Assembly (NCBI RefSeq): GCF_051014685.1
Contig: NW_027478913.1
Coordinates: 1-64,000, forward strand
Origin: Ptiloglossa arizonensis
Lineage: Eukaryota > Arthropoda > Insecta > Hymenoptera > Colletidae
Length of the DNA stretch: 64,000 bases
Reading direction: 5' to 3'
Within the stretch, counting starts at the first letter, position 1, and the number at the start of each line of letters is the position of its first letter. A program made the translations under genes and the position numbers. The notes under the pieces are model-generated. The model was not told the origin of the DNA. It searched no databases and saw only the letters and a program-made list of their open reading frames with translations. This document shows, one piece after another, positions 26,301 through 38,240 of the stretch.

Positions 26301-28000
26301 AGTGCGCATACCGTTGTAATCGGGCGAGTTTCTACTTTCAAATGCAACAGAAATTTTGCGGATTGGTCAATCCGTTCGCGAGATATGGCAGTTTGGAGGT
26401 AAGAAACGCTAGAGAAACTCAAAATTTTCGCATTTCTGATGCTCGAAACGAATAACTGGAACGGCCTAGGGGAAAACTACACATACCGTTGTAATCGGGC
26501 GAGTATCTACTTTCAGATGCAACAGAAATTTTGCGGATTGGTCAATCCGTTCGCGAGATGTGGCAGTTTGGACATAAGAAACGCTCGAGAAACTCAAAAT
26601 TTTCGCAGTTCTGATGCTCGAAACGAATAACTAGAACGGCCTAGGGGAAAAGTACGCATACCGATGTAATCGGGCGAGTTTCTACTTTCAGATGCAACAG
26701 AAATTTTGCGGATTGGTCGATCCGTTCGCGAGATATGGCAGTTTGGAAGTAGGAAACGCTTGAGGAACTGAAAATTTTCGCAGTTCTGATGCTCGAAACG
26801 AATGACTAGAACGGCCGAGGGGAGAAGTACGCATACCGTTGTAATCGGGCGAGTTTCTACTTTCAGATGCAACAGAAACTTTGCGGATTGATCAATCCGT
26901 TCGCGAGATATGGCAGTTTGGAGATAAGAAACGCTTGAGAAACTCAAAATTTTTGCAGTTCTGATGCTCGAAACGAATGACTAGAACGGCCTAGGGGAGA
27001 AGTACGCATACCGTTGTAATCGGGCGAGTTTCTACTTTCAGATGCAACAGAAATTTTGCGGATTGGTCAATCCGTTCGCGAGATATGGCAGTTTGGAGGT
27101 AAGAAACGCTTGAGAAACTCAAAATTTTCGCAGTTCTGATGCTCGAAACGAATGACTAGAACGGCCTAGGGGAGAAGTACGCATACCGTTGTAATCGTGC
27201 GAGTTTCTACTTTCAGATGCAACAGAAATTTTGCGGATTGATCAATCCGTTCGCGAGATATGACAGTTTGGAGATAAGAAACGCTTTAGAAACTCAAAAT
27301 GTTCGCAGTTCTGATGCTCGAAACGAATAACTAGGACGGCCCAGGGGAAAAGTGCGCATACCGTTGTAATCGGGCGAGTTTCTACTTTCAAATGCAACAG
27401 AAATTTTGCGGATTGGTCAATCCGTTCGCGAGATATGGCAGTTTGGAGGTAAGAAACGCTTGAGAAACTCAAAATTTTCGCAGTTCTGATGCTCGAAACG
27501 AATAACTGGAACGGCCTAGGGGAAAACTACACATACCGTTGTAATCGGGCGAGTTTCTACTTTCAGATGCAACAGAAATTTTGCGGATTGATCAATCCGT
27601 TCGCGAGATATGGCCGTTTGGATGTAAGAAACGCTTGAGAAACTCAAAATTTTCGCAGTTCTGATGCTCGAAACGAATAACTAGAACGGCCTATGGGAAA
27701 AGTGCGCATACGCTTGTAATCGGGCGAGTTTCTACTTTCAGATGCAACAGAAATTTTGCGGATTGATCAATCCGTTCGCGAGATATGGCAGTTTGGAGGT
27801 AAGAAACGCTTTAGAAACTCAAAATTTTCGCAGTTCTGATGCTCGAAACGAATAACTAGACCGGCCCAGGGGAAAAGTGCGCATACCGTTGTAATCGGGC
27901 GAGTTTCTACTTTCAAATGCAACAGAAATTTTGCGGATTGGTCAATCCGTTCGCGAGATATGGCCGTTTGGATGTAAGAAACGCTTGAGAAACTCAAAAT
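17300..28000 (+). repeat. Zone C: phase-locked monomer mosaic with 4,200 bp spacing
   Basis: All monomers are 175 bp with no net indel. Typical variants are tttcaaatg, cggcccagg, gtgcgcata, gctttag followed by aaaatgttcg, and the pair 'ccgatg ... ttgcag'. A stretch of roughly 0.85 kb recurs three times at exactly 4,200 bp (24 monomers): about 18,200-19,070, 22,400-23,270 and 26,600-27,470. Monomers between the copies are shuffled, and flanking segments are offset by one extra monomer, so this is not a clean HOR. Two neighbouring 'ccgatg/ttgcag' monomers occur at about 21,050-21,300 and again 1,225 bp later. No gene is visible. Confidence 0.75.
25299..26348 (+). repeat. Tandem 525 bp trimer, two copies
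   Basis: Three monomers repeat at exactly 525 bp, about 25,299-25,823 and 25,824-26,348, with the match continuing to about 26,496. The copies look identical, including rare variants such as aatctggcg, gctccagaaac, gagttactaattt and ctaggaaggccc, each seen twice. Such private variants in both copies indicate a very recent duplication. The next monomer breaks the pattern with aatcgggcg and gagtatctac. Confidence 0.88.
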
Positions 28001-31000
28001 TTTCGCAGTTCTGATGCTCGAAACGAATAACTAGAACGGCCAAGGGGAAAAGTGCGCATACCGTTGTAATCGGGCGAGTTTCTACTTTCAGATGCAACAG
28101 AAATTTTGCGGATTGATCAATCCGTTCGCGAGATATGGCAGTTTGGAGATAAGAAACGCTTTAGAAACTCAAAATTTTCGCAGTTCTGATGCTCGAAACG
28201 AATAACTAGACCGGCCCAGGGGAAAAGTGCGCATACCGTTGTAATCGGGCGAGTTTCTACTTTCAAATGCAACAGAAATTTTGCGGATTGGTCAATCCGT
28301 TCGCGAGATATGGCAGTTTGGAGGTAAGAAACGCTTGAGAAACTCAAAATTTTCGCAGTTCTGATGCTCGAAACGAATAACTGGAACGGCCTAGGGGAAA
28401 ACTACACATACCGTTGTAATCGGGCGAGTTTCTACTTCCAGATGCAACAGAAATTTTGCGGATTGACCAATCCGTTCGCGAGATATGGCCGTTTGGATGT
28501 AAGAAACGCTTGAGAAACTCAAAATTTTCGCAGTTCTGATGCTCGAAACGAATAACTAGAACGGCCTATGGGAAAAGTGCGCATACGCTTGTAATCGGGC
28601 GAGTTTCTACTTTCAGATGCAACAGAAATTTTGCGGATTGATCAATCCGTTCGCGAGATATGGCAGTTTGGAGGTAAGAAACGCTCGAGAAACTCAAAAT
28701 TTTCGCAGTTCTGATGCTCGAAACGAATGACTAGAACGGCCTAGGGGAGAAGTACTCATACCGTTGTAATCGGGCGAGTTTCTTCTTTCAGATGCAAGAG
28801 AAATTATGCGGATTGGTCAATCCGTTCGCGAGATATGGCCGTTTGGATGTAAGAAACGCTTGAGAAACTCAAAATTTTCGCAGTTCTGATGCTCGAAACG
28901 AATAACTAGAACGGCCAAGGGGAAAAGTGCGCATACCGTTGTAATCGGGCGAGTTTCTACTTTCAGATGCAACAGAAATTTTGCGGATTGATCAATCCGT
29001 TCGCGAGATATGGCAGTTTGGAGGTAAGAAACGCTTGAGAAACTCAAAATTTTCGCAGTTCTGATGCTCGAAACGAATGACTAGAACGGCCTAGGGGAAA
29101 ACTACACCTACCGTTGTAATCGGGCGAGTTTCTACTTTCAGATGCAACAGAAATATTGCGGATTGGTCAATCCGTTCGCGAGATATGGCAGTTTGGAGGT
29201 AAGAAACGCTAGAGAAACTCAAAATTTTCGCATTTCTGATGCTCGAAACGAATAACTGGAACGGCCTAGGGGAAAACTACACATACCGTTGTAATCGGGC
29301 GAGTTTCTACTTTCAGATGCAACAGAAATTTTGCGGATTGGTCGATCCGTTCGCGAGATATGGCAGTTTGGAAGTAAGAAACGCTTGAGAAACTCAAAAT
29401 TTTCGCAGTTCTGATGCTCGATACGAATGACTTGAACGGCCTAGGGGAGAAGTACGCATACCGTTGTAATCGGGCGAGTTTCTACTTTCAGATGCAACGG
29501 AAATTTTGCGGATTGTTCAATCCGTTCGCGAGATATGGCAGTTTGGAGGTAAGAAACGCTCGAGAAACTCAAAATTTTCGCAGTTCTGATGCTCGAAACG
29601 AATGACTAGAACGGCCTAGGGGAGAAGTACTCATACCGTTGTAATCGGGCGAGTTTCTTCTTTCAGATGCAAGAGAAATTATGCGGATTGGTCAATCCGT
29701 TCGCGAGATATGGCCGTTTGGATGTAAGAAACGCTTGAGAAACTCAAAATTTTCGCAGTTCTGATGCTCGAAACGAATAACTAGAACGGCCAAGGGGAAA
29801 AGTGCGCATACCGTTGTAATCGGGCGAGTTTCTACTTTCAAATGCAACAGAAATTTTGCGGATTGGTCAACCCATTCGCGAGATATGGCAGTTTGGAGGT
29901 AAGAAACGCTTGAGAAACTCAAAATTTTCGCAGTTCTGATGCTCGAAACGAATAACTGGAACGGCCGAGGGGAAAACTACACATACCGTTGTAATCGGGC
30001 GAGTTTCTACTTTCAGATGCAACAGAAATTTTGCGGATTGGTCAATCCGTTCGCGAGATATGGCAGTTTGGAGGTAAGAAACGCATGAGAAACTCAAAAT
30101 TTTCGCAGTTCTGATGCTCGAAACGAATGACTAGAACGGCCTAGGGGAGAAGTACGCATACCGTTGTAATCGGGGGAGTTTCTACTTTCGGATGCAACAG
30201 AAATTACGCGGATTGGTCAATCCGATCGCGAGATATGGCAGTTTGGAGGTAAGAAACGCTTGAGGAACTCAAAATTTTCGCATTTCTGATGCTCGAAACG
30301 AATAACTAGAACGGCCTAGGGGAAAACTACACCTACCGTTGTAATCGGGCGAGTTTCTACTTTCAGATGCAACAGAAATTTTGCGGATTGGTCAATCCGT
30401 TCGCGAGATATGGCAGTTTGGAGGTAAGAAACGCTTGAGAAACTCAAAATTTTCGCAGTTCTGATGCTCGAAACGAATAACTGGAACGGCCTAGGGGAAA
30501 ACTACACATACCGTTGTAATCGGGCGAGTTTCTACTTTCAGATGCAACAGAAATTTTGCGGATTGACCAATCCGTTCGCGAGATATGGCCGTTTGGATGT
30601 AAGAAACGCTTGAGAAACTCAAAATTTTCGCAGTTCTGATGCTCGAAACGAATAACTAGAACGGCCTATGGGAAAAGTGCGCATACGCTTGTAATCGGGC
30701 GAGTTTCTACTTTCAGATGCAACAGAAATTTTGCGGATTGATCAATCCGTTCGCGAGATATGGCAGTTTGGAGATAAGAAACGCTTTAGAAACTCAAAAT
30801 TTTCGCAGTTCTGATGCTCGAAACGAATAACTAGACCGGCCCAGGGGAAAAGTGCGCATACCGTTGTAGTCGTGCGAGTTTCTACTTTCAGATGCAACAG
30901 AAATTTTGCGGATTGATCAATCCGTTCGCGAGATATGGCAGTTTGGAGATAAGAAACGCTTTAGAAACTCAAAATTTTCGCAGTTCTGATGCTCGAAACG

Positions 31001-34000
31001 AATAACTAGACCGGCCCAGGGGAAAAGTGCGCATACCGTTGTAATCGGGCGAGTTTCTACTTTCAAATGCAACAGAAATTTTGCGGATTGGTCAATCCGT
31101 TCGCGAGATATGGCAGTTTGGAGGTAAGAAACGCTTGAGAAACTCAAAATTTTCGCAGTTCTGATGCTCGAAACGAATAACTGGAACGGCCTAGGGGAAA
31201 ACTACACATACCGTTGTAATCGGGCGAGTTTCTACTTTCAGATGCAACAGAAATTTTGCGGATTGACCAATCCGTTCGCGAGATATGGCCGTTTGGATGT
31301 AAGAAACGCTTGAGAAACTCAAAATTTTCGCAGTTCTGATGCTCGAAACGAATAACTAGAACGGCCTATGGGAAAAGTGCGCATACGCTTGTAATCGGGC
31401 GAGTTTCTACTTTCAGATGCAACAGAAATTTTGCGGATTGATCAATCCGTTCGCGAGATATGGCAGTTTGGAGGTAAGAAACGCTCGAGAAACTCAAAAT
31501 TTTCGCAGTTCTGATGCTCGAAACGAATGACTAGAACGGCCTAGGGGAGAAGTACTCATACCGTTGTAATCGGGCGAGTTTCTTCTTTCAGATGCAAGAG
31601 AAATTATGCGGATTGGTCAATCCGTTCGCGAGATATGGCCGTTTGGATGTAAGAAACGCTTGAGAAACTCAAAATTTTCGCAGTTCTGATGCTCGAAACG
31701 AATAACTAGAACGGCCAAGGGGAAAAGTGCGCATACCGTTGTAATCGGGCGAGTTTCTACTTTCAGATGCAACAGAAATTTTGCGGATTGATCAATCCGT
31801 TCGCGAGATATGGCAGTTTGGAGGTAAGAAACGCTTGAGAAACTCAAAATTTTCGCAGTTCTGATGCTCGAAACGAATGACTAGAACGGCCTAGGGGAAA
31901 ACTACACCTACCGTTGTAATCGGGCGAGTTTCTACTTTCAGATGCAACAGAAATATTGCGGATTGGTCAATCCGTTCGCGAGATATGGCAGTTTGGAGGT
32001 AAGAAACGCTAGAGAAACTCAAAATTTTCGCATTTCTGATGCTCGAAACGAATAACTGGAACGGCCTAGGGGAAAACTACACATACCGTTGTAATCGGGC
32101 GAGTTTCTACTTTCAGATGCAACAGAAATTTTGCGGATTGGTCGATCCGTTCGCGAGATATGGCAGTTTGGAAGTAAGAAACGCTTGAGAAACTCAAAAT
32201 TTTCGCAGTTCTGATGCTCGATACGAATGACTTGAACGGCCTAGGGGAGAAGTACGCATACCGTTGTAATCGGGCGAGTTTCTACTTTCAGATGCAACAG
32301 AAATTTTGCGGATTGTTCAATCCGTTCGCGATATATGGCAGTTTGGAGGTAAGAAACGCTTGAGAAACTCAAAATTTTCGCAGTTCTGATGCTCGAAACG
32401 AATGACTAGAACGGCCTAGGGGAGAAGTACTCATACCGTTGTAATCGGGCGAGTTTCTTCTTTCAGATGCAACAGAAATTATGCGGATTGGTCAATCCGT
32501 TCGCGAGATATGGCCGTTTGGATGTAAGAAACGCTTGAGAAACTCAAAATTTTCGCAGTTCTGATGCTCGAAACGAATATCTAGAACGGCCAAGGGGAAT
32601 AGTGCGCATACCGTTGTAATCGGGCGAGTTTCTACTTTCAAATGCAACAGATATTTTGCGGATTGGTCAAACCATTCGCGAGATATGGCAGTTTGGAGGT
32701 AAGAAACGCTTGAGAAACTCAAAATTTTCGCAGTTCTGATGCTCGAAACGAATAACTGGAACGGCCTAGGGGAAAACTACACATACCGTTGTAATCGGGC
32801 GAGTTTCTACTTTCAGATGCAACAGAAATTTTGCGGATTGGTCAATCCGTTCGCGAGATATGGCAGTTTGGAGGTAAGAAACGCATGAGAAACTCAAAAT
32901 TTTCGCAGTACTGATGCTCGAAACGAATGACTAGAACGGCCTAGGGGAGAAGTACGCATACCGATGTAATCGGGCGAGTTTCTAGTTTCAGATGCAACAG
33001 AAATTTTGCGGATTGGTCGATCCGTTCGCGAGATATGGCAGTTTGGAAGTAAGAAACGCTTGAGAAACTCAAAATTTTCGCAGTTCTGATGCTCGAAACG
33101 AATGACTTGAACGGCCTAGGGGAGAAGTACGCATACCGTTGTAATCGGGCGAGTTTCTACTTTCAGATGCAACGGAAATTTTGCGGATTGTTCAATCCGT
33201 TCGCGAGATATGGCAGTTTGGAGGTAAGAAACGCTCGAGAAACTCAAAATTTTCGCAGTTCTGATGCTCGAAACGAATGACTAGAACGGCCTAGGGGAGA
33301 AGTACTCATACCGTTGTAATCGGGCGAGTTTCTTCTTTCAGATGCAAGAGAAATTATGCGGATTGGTCAATCCGTTCGCGAGATATGGCCGTTTGGATGT
33401 AAGAAACGCTTGAGAAACTCAAAATTTTCGCAGTTCTGATGCTCGAAACGAATAACTAGAACGGCCAAGGGGAAAAGTGCGCATACCGTTGTAATCGGGC
33501 GAGTTTCTACTTTCAAATGCAACAGAAATTTTGCGGATTGGTCAACCCATTCGCGAGATATGGCAGTTTGGAGGTAAGAAACGCTTGAGAAACTCAAAAT
33601 TTTCGCAGTTCTGATGCTCGAAACGAATAACTGGAACGGCCGAGGGGAAAACTACACATACCGTTGTAATCGGGCGAGTTTCTACTTTCAGATGCAACAG
33701 AAATTTTGCGGATTGGTCAATCCGTTCGCGAGATATGGCAGTTTGGAGGTAAGAAACGCATGAGAAACTCAAAATTTTCGCAGTTCTGATGCTCGAAACG
33801 AATGACTAGAACGGCCTAGGGGAGAAGTACGCATACCGTTGTAATCGGGGGAGTTTCTACTTTCGGATGCAACAGAAATTACGCGGATTGGTCAATCCGA
33901 TCGCGAGATATGGCAGTTTGGAGGTAAGAAACGCTTGAGGAACTCAAAATTTTCGCATTTCTGATGCTCGAAACGAATAACTAGAACGGCCTAGGGGAAA

Positions 34001-34849
34001 ACTACACCTACCGTTGTAATCGGGCGAGTTTCTACTTTCAGATGCAACAGAAATTTTGCGGATTGGTCAATCCGTTCGCGAGATATGGCAGTTTGGAGGT
34101 AAGAAACGCTTGAGAAACTCAAAATTTTCGCAGTTCTGATGCTCGAAACGAATAACTGGAACGGCCTAGGGGAAAACTACACATACCGTTGTAATCGGGC
34201 GAGTTTCTACTTTCAGATGCAACAGAAATTTTGCGGATTGACCAATCCGTTCGCGAGATATGGCCGTTTGGATGTAAGAAACGCTTGAGAAACTCAAAAT
34301 TTTCGCAGTTCTGATGCTCGAAACGAATAACTAGAACGGCCTATGGGAAAAGTGCGCATACGCTTGTAATCGGGCGAGTTTCTACTTTCAGATGCAACAG
34401 AAATTTTGCGGATTGATCAATCCGTTCGCGAGATATGGCAGTTTGGAGATAAGAAACGCTTTAGAAACTCAAAATTTTCGCAGTTCTGATGCTCGAAACG
34501 AATAACTAGACCGGCCCAGGGGAAAAGTGCGCATACCGTTGTAGTCGTGCGAGTTTCTACTTTCAGATGCAACAGAAATTTTGCGGATTGATCACTCCGT
34601 TCGCGAGATATGACAGTTTGGAGATAAGAAACGCTTTAGAAACTCAAAATGTTCGCAGTTCTGATGCTCGAAACGAATAACTAGGACGGCCCAGGGGAAA
34701 AGTGCGCATACCGTTGTAATCGGGCGAGTTTCTACTTTCAAATGCAACAGAAATTTTGCGGATTGGTCAATACGTTCGCGAGATATGGCAGTTTGGAGGT
34801 AAGAAACGCTTGAGAAACTCAAAATTTTCGCAGTTCTGATGCTCGAAAC

Positions 34850-35530
34850 GAATAACTGGAACGGCCTAGGGGAAAACTACACATACCGTTGTAATCGGGC
34901 GAGTTTCTACTTTCAGATGCAACAGAAATTTTGCGGATTGATCAATCTGTTCGCGAGATATGGCCGTTTGGATGTAAGAAACGCTTGAGAAACACAAAAT
35001 TTTCGCAGTTCTGATGCTCGAAACGAATAACTAGAACGGCCTATGGGAAAATTGCGCATACGCTTGTAATCGGGCGAGTTTCTACTTTCAGATGCAACAG
35101 AAATTTTGCGGATTGATCAATCCGTTCGCGAGATATGGCAGTTTGGAGATAATAAACGCTTTAGAAACTCAAAATTTTCGCAGTTCTGATGCTCGAAACG
35201 AATAACTGGAACGGCCTAGGGGAAAACTACACATACCGTTGTAATCGGGCGAGTTTCTACTTTCAGATGCAACAGAAATTTTGCGGATTGATCAATCTGT
35301 TCGCGAGATATGGCCGTTTGGATGTAAGAAACGCTTGAGAAACACAAAATTTTCGCAGTTCTGATGCTCGAAACGAATAACTAGAACGGCCTATGGGAAA
35401 ATTGCGCATACGCTTGTAATCGGGCGAGTTTCTACTTTCAGATGCAACAGAAATTTTGCGGATTGATCAATCCGTTCGCGAGATATGGCAGTTTGGAGAT
35501 AATAAACGCTTTAGAAACTCAAAATTTTCG
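34850..35530 (+). repeat. Recent 350 bp dimer duplication
   Basis: Two adjacent copies of a two-monomer unit share rare variants at exactly 350 bp: atcaatctg at 34,941 and 35,291, gaaacacaaaat at about 34,990 and 35,340, aattgcgcata at about 35,050 and 35,400, and gagataataaac at about 35,150 and 35,500. The related stretch at 38,616 (+3,675) has only one copy of the dimer, so the local duplication is probably later than the larger duplication. Confidence 0.87.
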
Positions 35531-35779
35531 CAGTTCTGATGCTCGAAACGAATAACTAGACCGGCCCAGGGGAAAAGTGCGCATACCGTTGTAATCGGGC
35601 GAGTTTCTTCTTTCAGATGCAAGAGAAATTATGCGGATTGGTCAATCCGTTCGCGAGATATGGCCGTTTGGATGTAAGAAACGCTTGAGAAACTCAAAAT
35701 TTTCGCAGTTCTGATGCTCGAAACGAATAACTAGAACGGCCAAGGGGAAAAGTGCGCATACCGTTGTAATCGGGCGAGT

Positions 35780-38240
35780 TTCTACTTTCAAATGCAACAG
35801 AAATTTTGCGGATTGGTCAACCCATTCGCGAGATATGGCAGTTTGGAGGTAAGAAACGCTTGAGAAACTCAAAATTTTCGCAGTTCTGATGCTCGAAACG
35901 AATAACTGGAACGGCCGAGGGGAAAACTACACATACCGTTGTAATCGGGCGAGTTTCTACTTTCAGATGCAACAGAAATTTTGCGGATTGGTCAATCCGT
36001 TCGCGAGATATGGCAGTTTGGAGGTAAGAAACGCATGAGAAACTCAAAATTTTCGCAGTTCTGATGCTCGAAACGAATGACTAGAACGGCCTAGGGGAGA
36101 AGTACGCATACCGTTGTAATCGGGGGAGTTTCTACTTTCGGATGCAACAGAAATTACGCGGATTGGTCAATCCGATCGCGAGATATGGCAGTTTGGAGGT
36201 AAGAAACGCTTGAGGAACTCAAAATTTTCGCATTTCTGATGCTCGAAACGAATAACTAGAACGGCCTAGGGGAAAACTACACCTACCGTTGTAATCGGGC
36301 GAGTTTCTACTTTCAGATGCAACAGAAATTTTGCGGGTTGGTCAATCCGTTCGCGAGATATGGCAGTTTGGAGGTAAGAAACGCTTGAGAAACTCAAAAT
36401 TTTCGCAGTTCTGATGCTCGAAACGAATAACTGGAACGGCCTAGGGGAAAACTACACATACCGTTGTAATCGGGCGAGTTTCTACTTTCAGATGCAACAG
36501 AAATTTTGCGGATTGACCAATCCGTTCGCGAGATATGGCCGTTTGGATGTAAGAAACGCTTGAGAAACTCAAAATTTTCGCAGTTCTGATGCTCGAAACG
36601 AATAACTAGAACGGCCTATGGGAAAAGTGCGCATACGCTTGTAATCGGGCGAGTTTCTACTTTCAGATGCAACAGAAATTTTGCGGATTGATCAATCCGT
36701 TCGCGAGATATGGCAGTTTGGAGATAAGAAACGCTTTAGAAACTCAAAATTTTCGCAGTTCTGATGCTCGAAACGAATAACTAGACCGGCCCAGGGGAAA
36801 AGTGCGCATACCGTTGTAATCGGGCGAGTTTCTACTTTCAAATGCAACAGAAATTTTGCGGATTGGTCAATCCGTTCGCGAGATATGGCAGTTTGGAGGT
36901 AAGAAACGCTTGAGAAACTCAAAATTTTCGCAGTTCTGATGCTCGAAACGAATGACTAGAACGGCCTAGGGGAGAAGTACGCATACCGTTGTAGTCGTGC
37001 GAGTTTCTACTTTCAAATGCAACAGAAATTTTGCGGATTGGTCAACCCATTCGCGAGATATGGCAGTTTGGAGGTAAGAAACGCTTGAGAAACTCAAAAT
37101 TTTCGCAGTTCTGATGCTCGAAACGAATAACTGGAACGGCCGAGGGGAAAACTACACATACCGTTGTAATCGGGCGAGTTTCTACTTTCAGATGCAACAG
37201 AAATTTTGCGGATTGGTCAATCCGTTCGCGAGATATGGCAGTTTGGAGGTAAGAAACGCATGAGAAACTCAAAATTTTCGCAGTTCTGATGCTCGAAACG
37301 AATGACTAGAACGGCCTAGGGGAGAAGTACGCATACCGTTGTAATCGGGGGTGTTTCTACTTTCGGATGCAACAGAAATTACGCGGATTGGTCAATCCGA
37401 TCGCGAGATATGGCAGTTTGGAGGTAAGAAACGCTTGAGGAACTCAAAATTTTCGCATTTCTGATGCTCGAAACGAATAACTAGAACGGCCTAGGGGAAA
37501 ACTACACCTACCGTTGTAATCGGGCGAGTTTCTACTTTCAGATGCAACAGAAATTTTGCGGATTGGTCAATCCGTTCGCGAGATATGGCAGTTTGGAGGT
37601 AAGAAACGCTTGAGAAACTCAAAATTTTCGCAGTTCTGATGCTCGAAACGAATAACAGGAACGGCCTAGGGGAAAACTACACATACCGTTGTAATCGGGC
37701 GAGTTTCTACTTTCAGATGCAACAGAAATTTTGCGGATTGACCAATCCGTTCGCGAGATATGGCCGTTTGGATGTAAGAAACGCTTGAGAAACTCAAAAT
37801 TTTCGCAGTTCTGATGCTCGAAACGAATAACTAGAACGGCCTATGGGAAAAGTGCGCATACGCTTGTAATCGGGCGAGTTTCTACTTTCAGATGCAACAG
37901 AAATTTTGCGGATTGATCAATCCGTTCGCGAGATATGGCAGTTTGGAGATAAGAAACGCTTTAGAAACTCAAAATTTTCGCAGTTCTGATGCTCGAAACG
38001 AATAACTAGACCGGCCCAGGGGAAAAGTGCGCATACCGTTGTAATCGGGCGAGTTTCTACTTTCAAATGCAACAGAAATTTTGCGGATTGGTCAATCCGT
38101 TCGCGAGATATGGCAGTTTGGAGGTAAGAAACGCTTGAGAAACTCAAAATTTTCGCAGTTCTGATGCTCGAAACGAATGACTAGAACGGCCTAGGGGAGA
38201 AGTACGCATACCGTTGTAGTCGTGCGAGTTTCTACTTTCA
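35780..38240 (+). repeat. 7-monomer, 1,225 bp tandem duplication
   Basis: About 35,780-37,004 and 37,005-38,240 match at a 1,225 bp offset. Both contain the tttcaaatg/ggtcaacccatt monomer, the ggccgagg monomer, the tttcggatg/ttacgcgg monomer, the gaccaatcc monomer and the cctatggg monomer (36,611 and 37,836). Small differences include gcgggttgg near 36,335, gggggtg near 37,350 and ataacagga near 37,655. The first half also matches 33,540 onward, so this segment has been copied at least three times. Confidence 0.85.
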
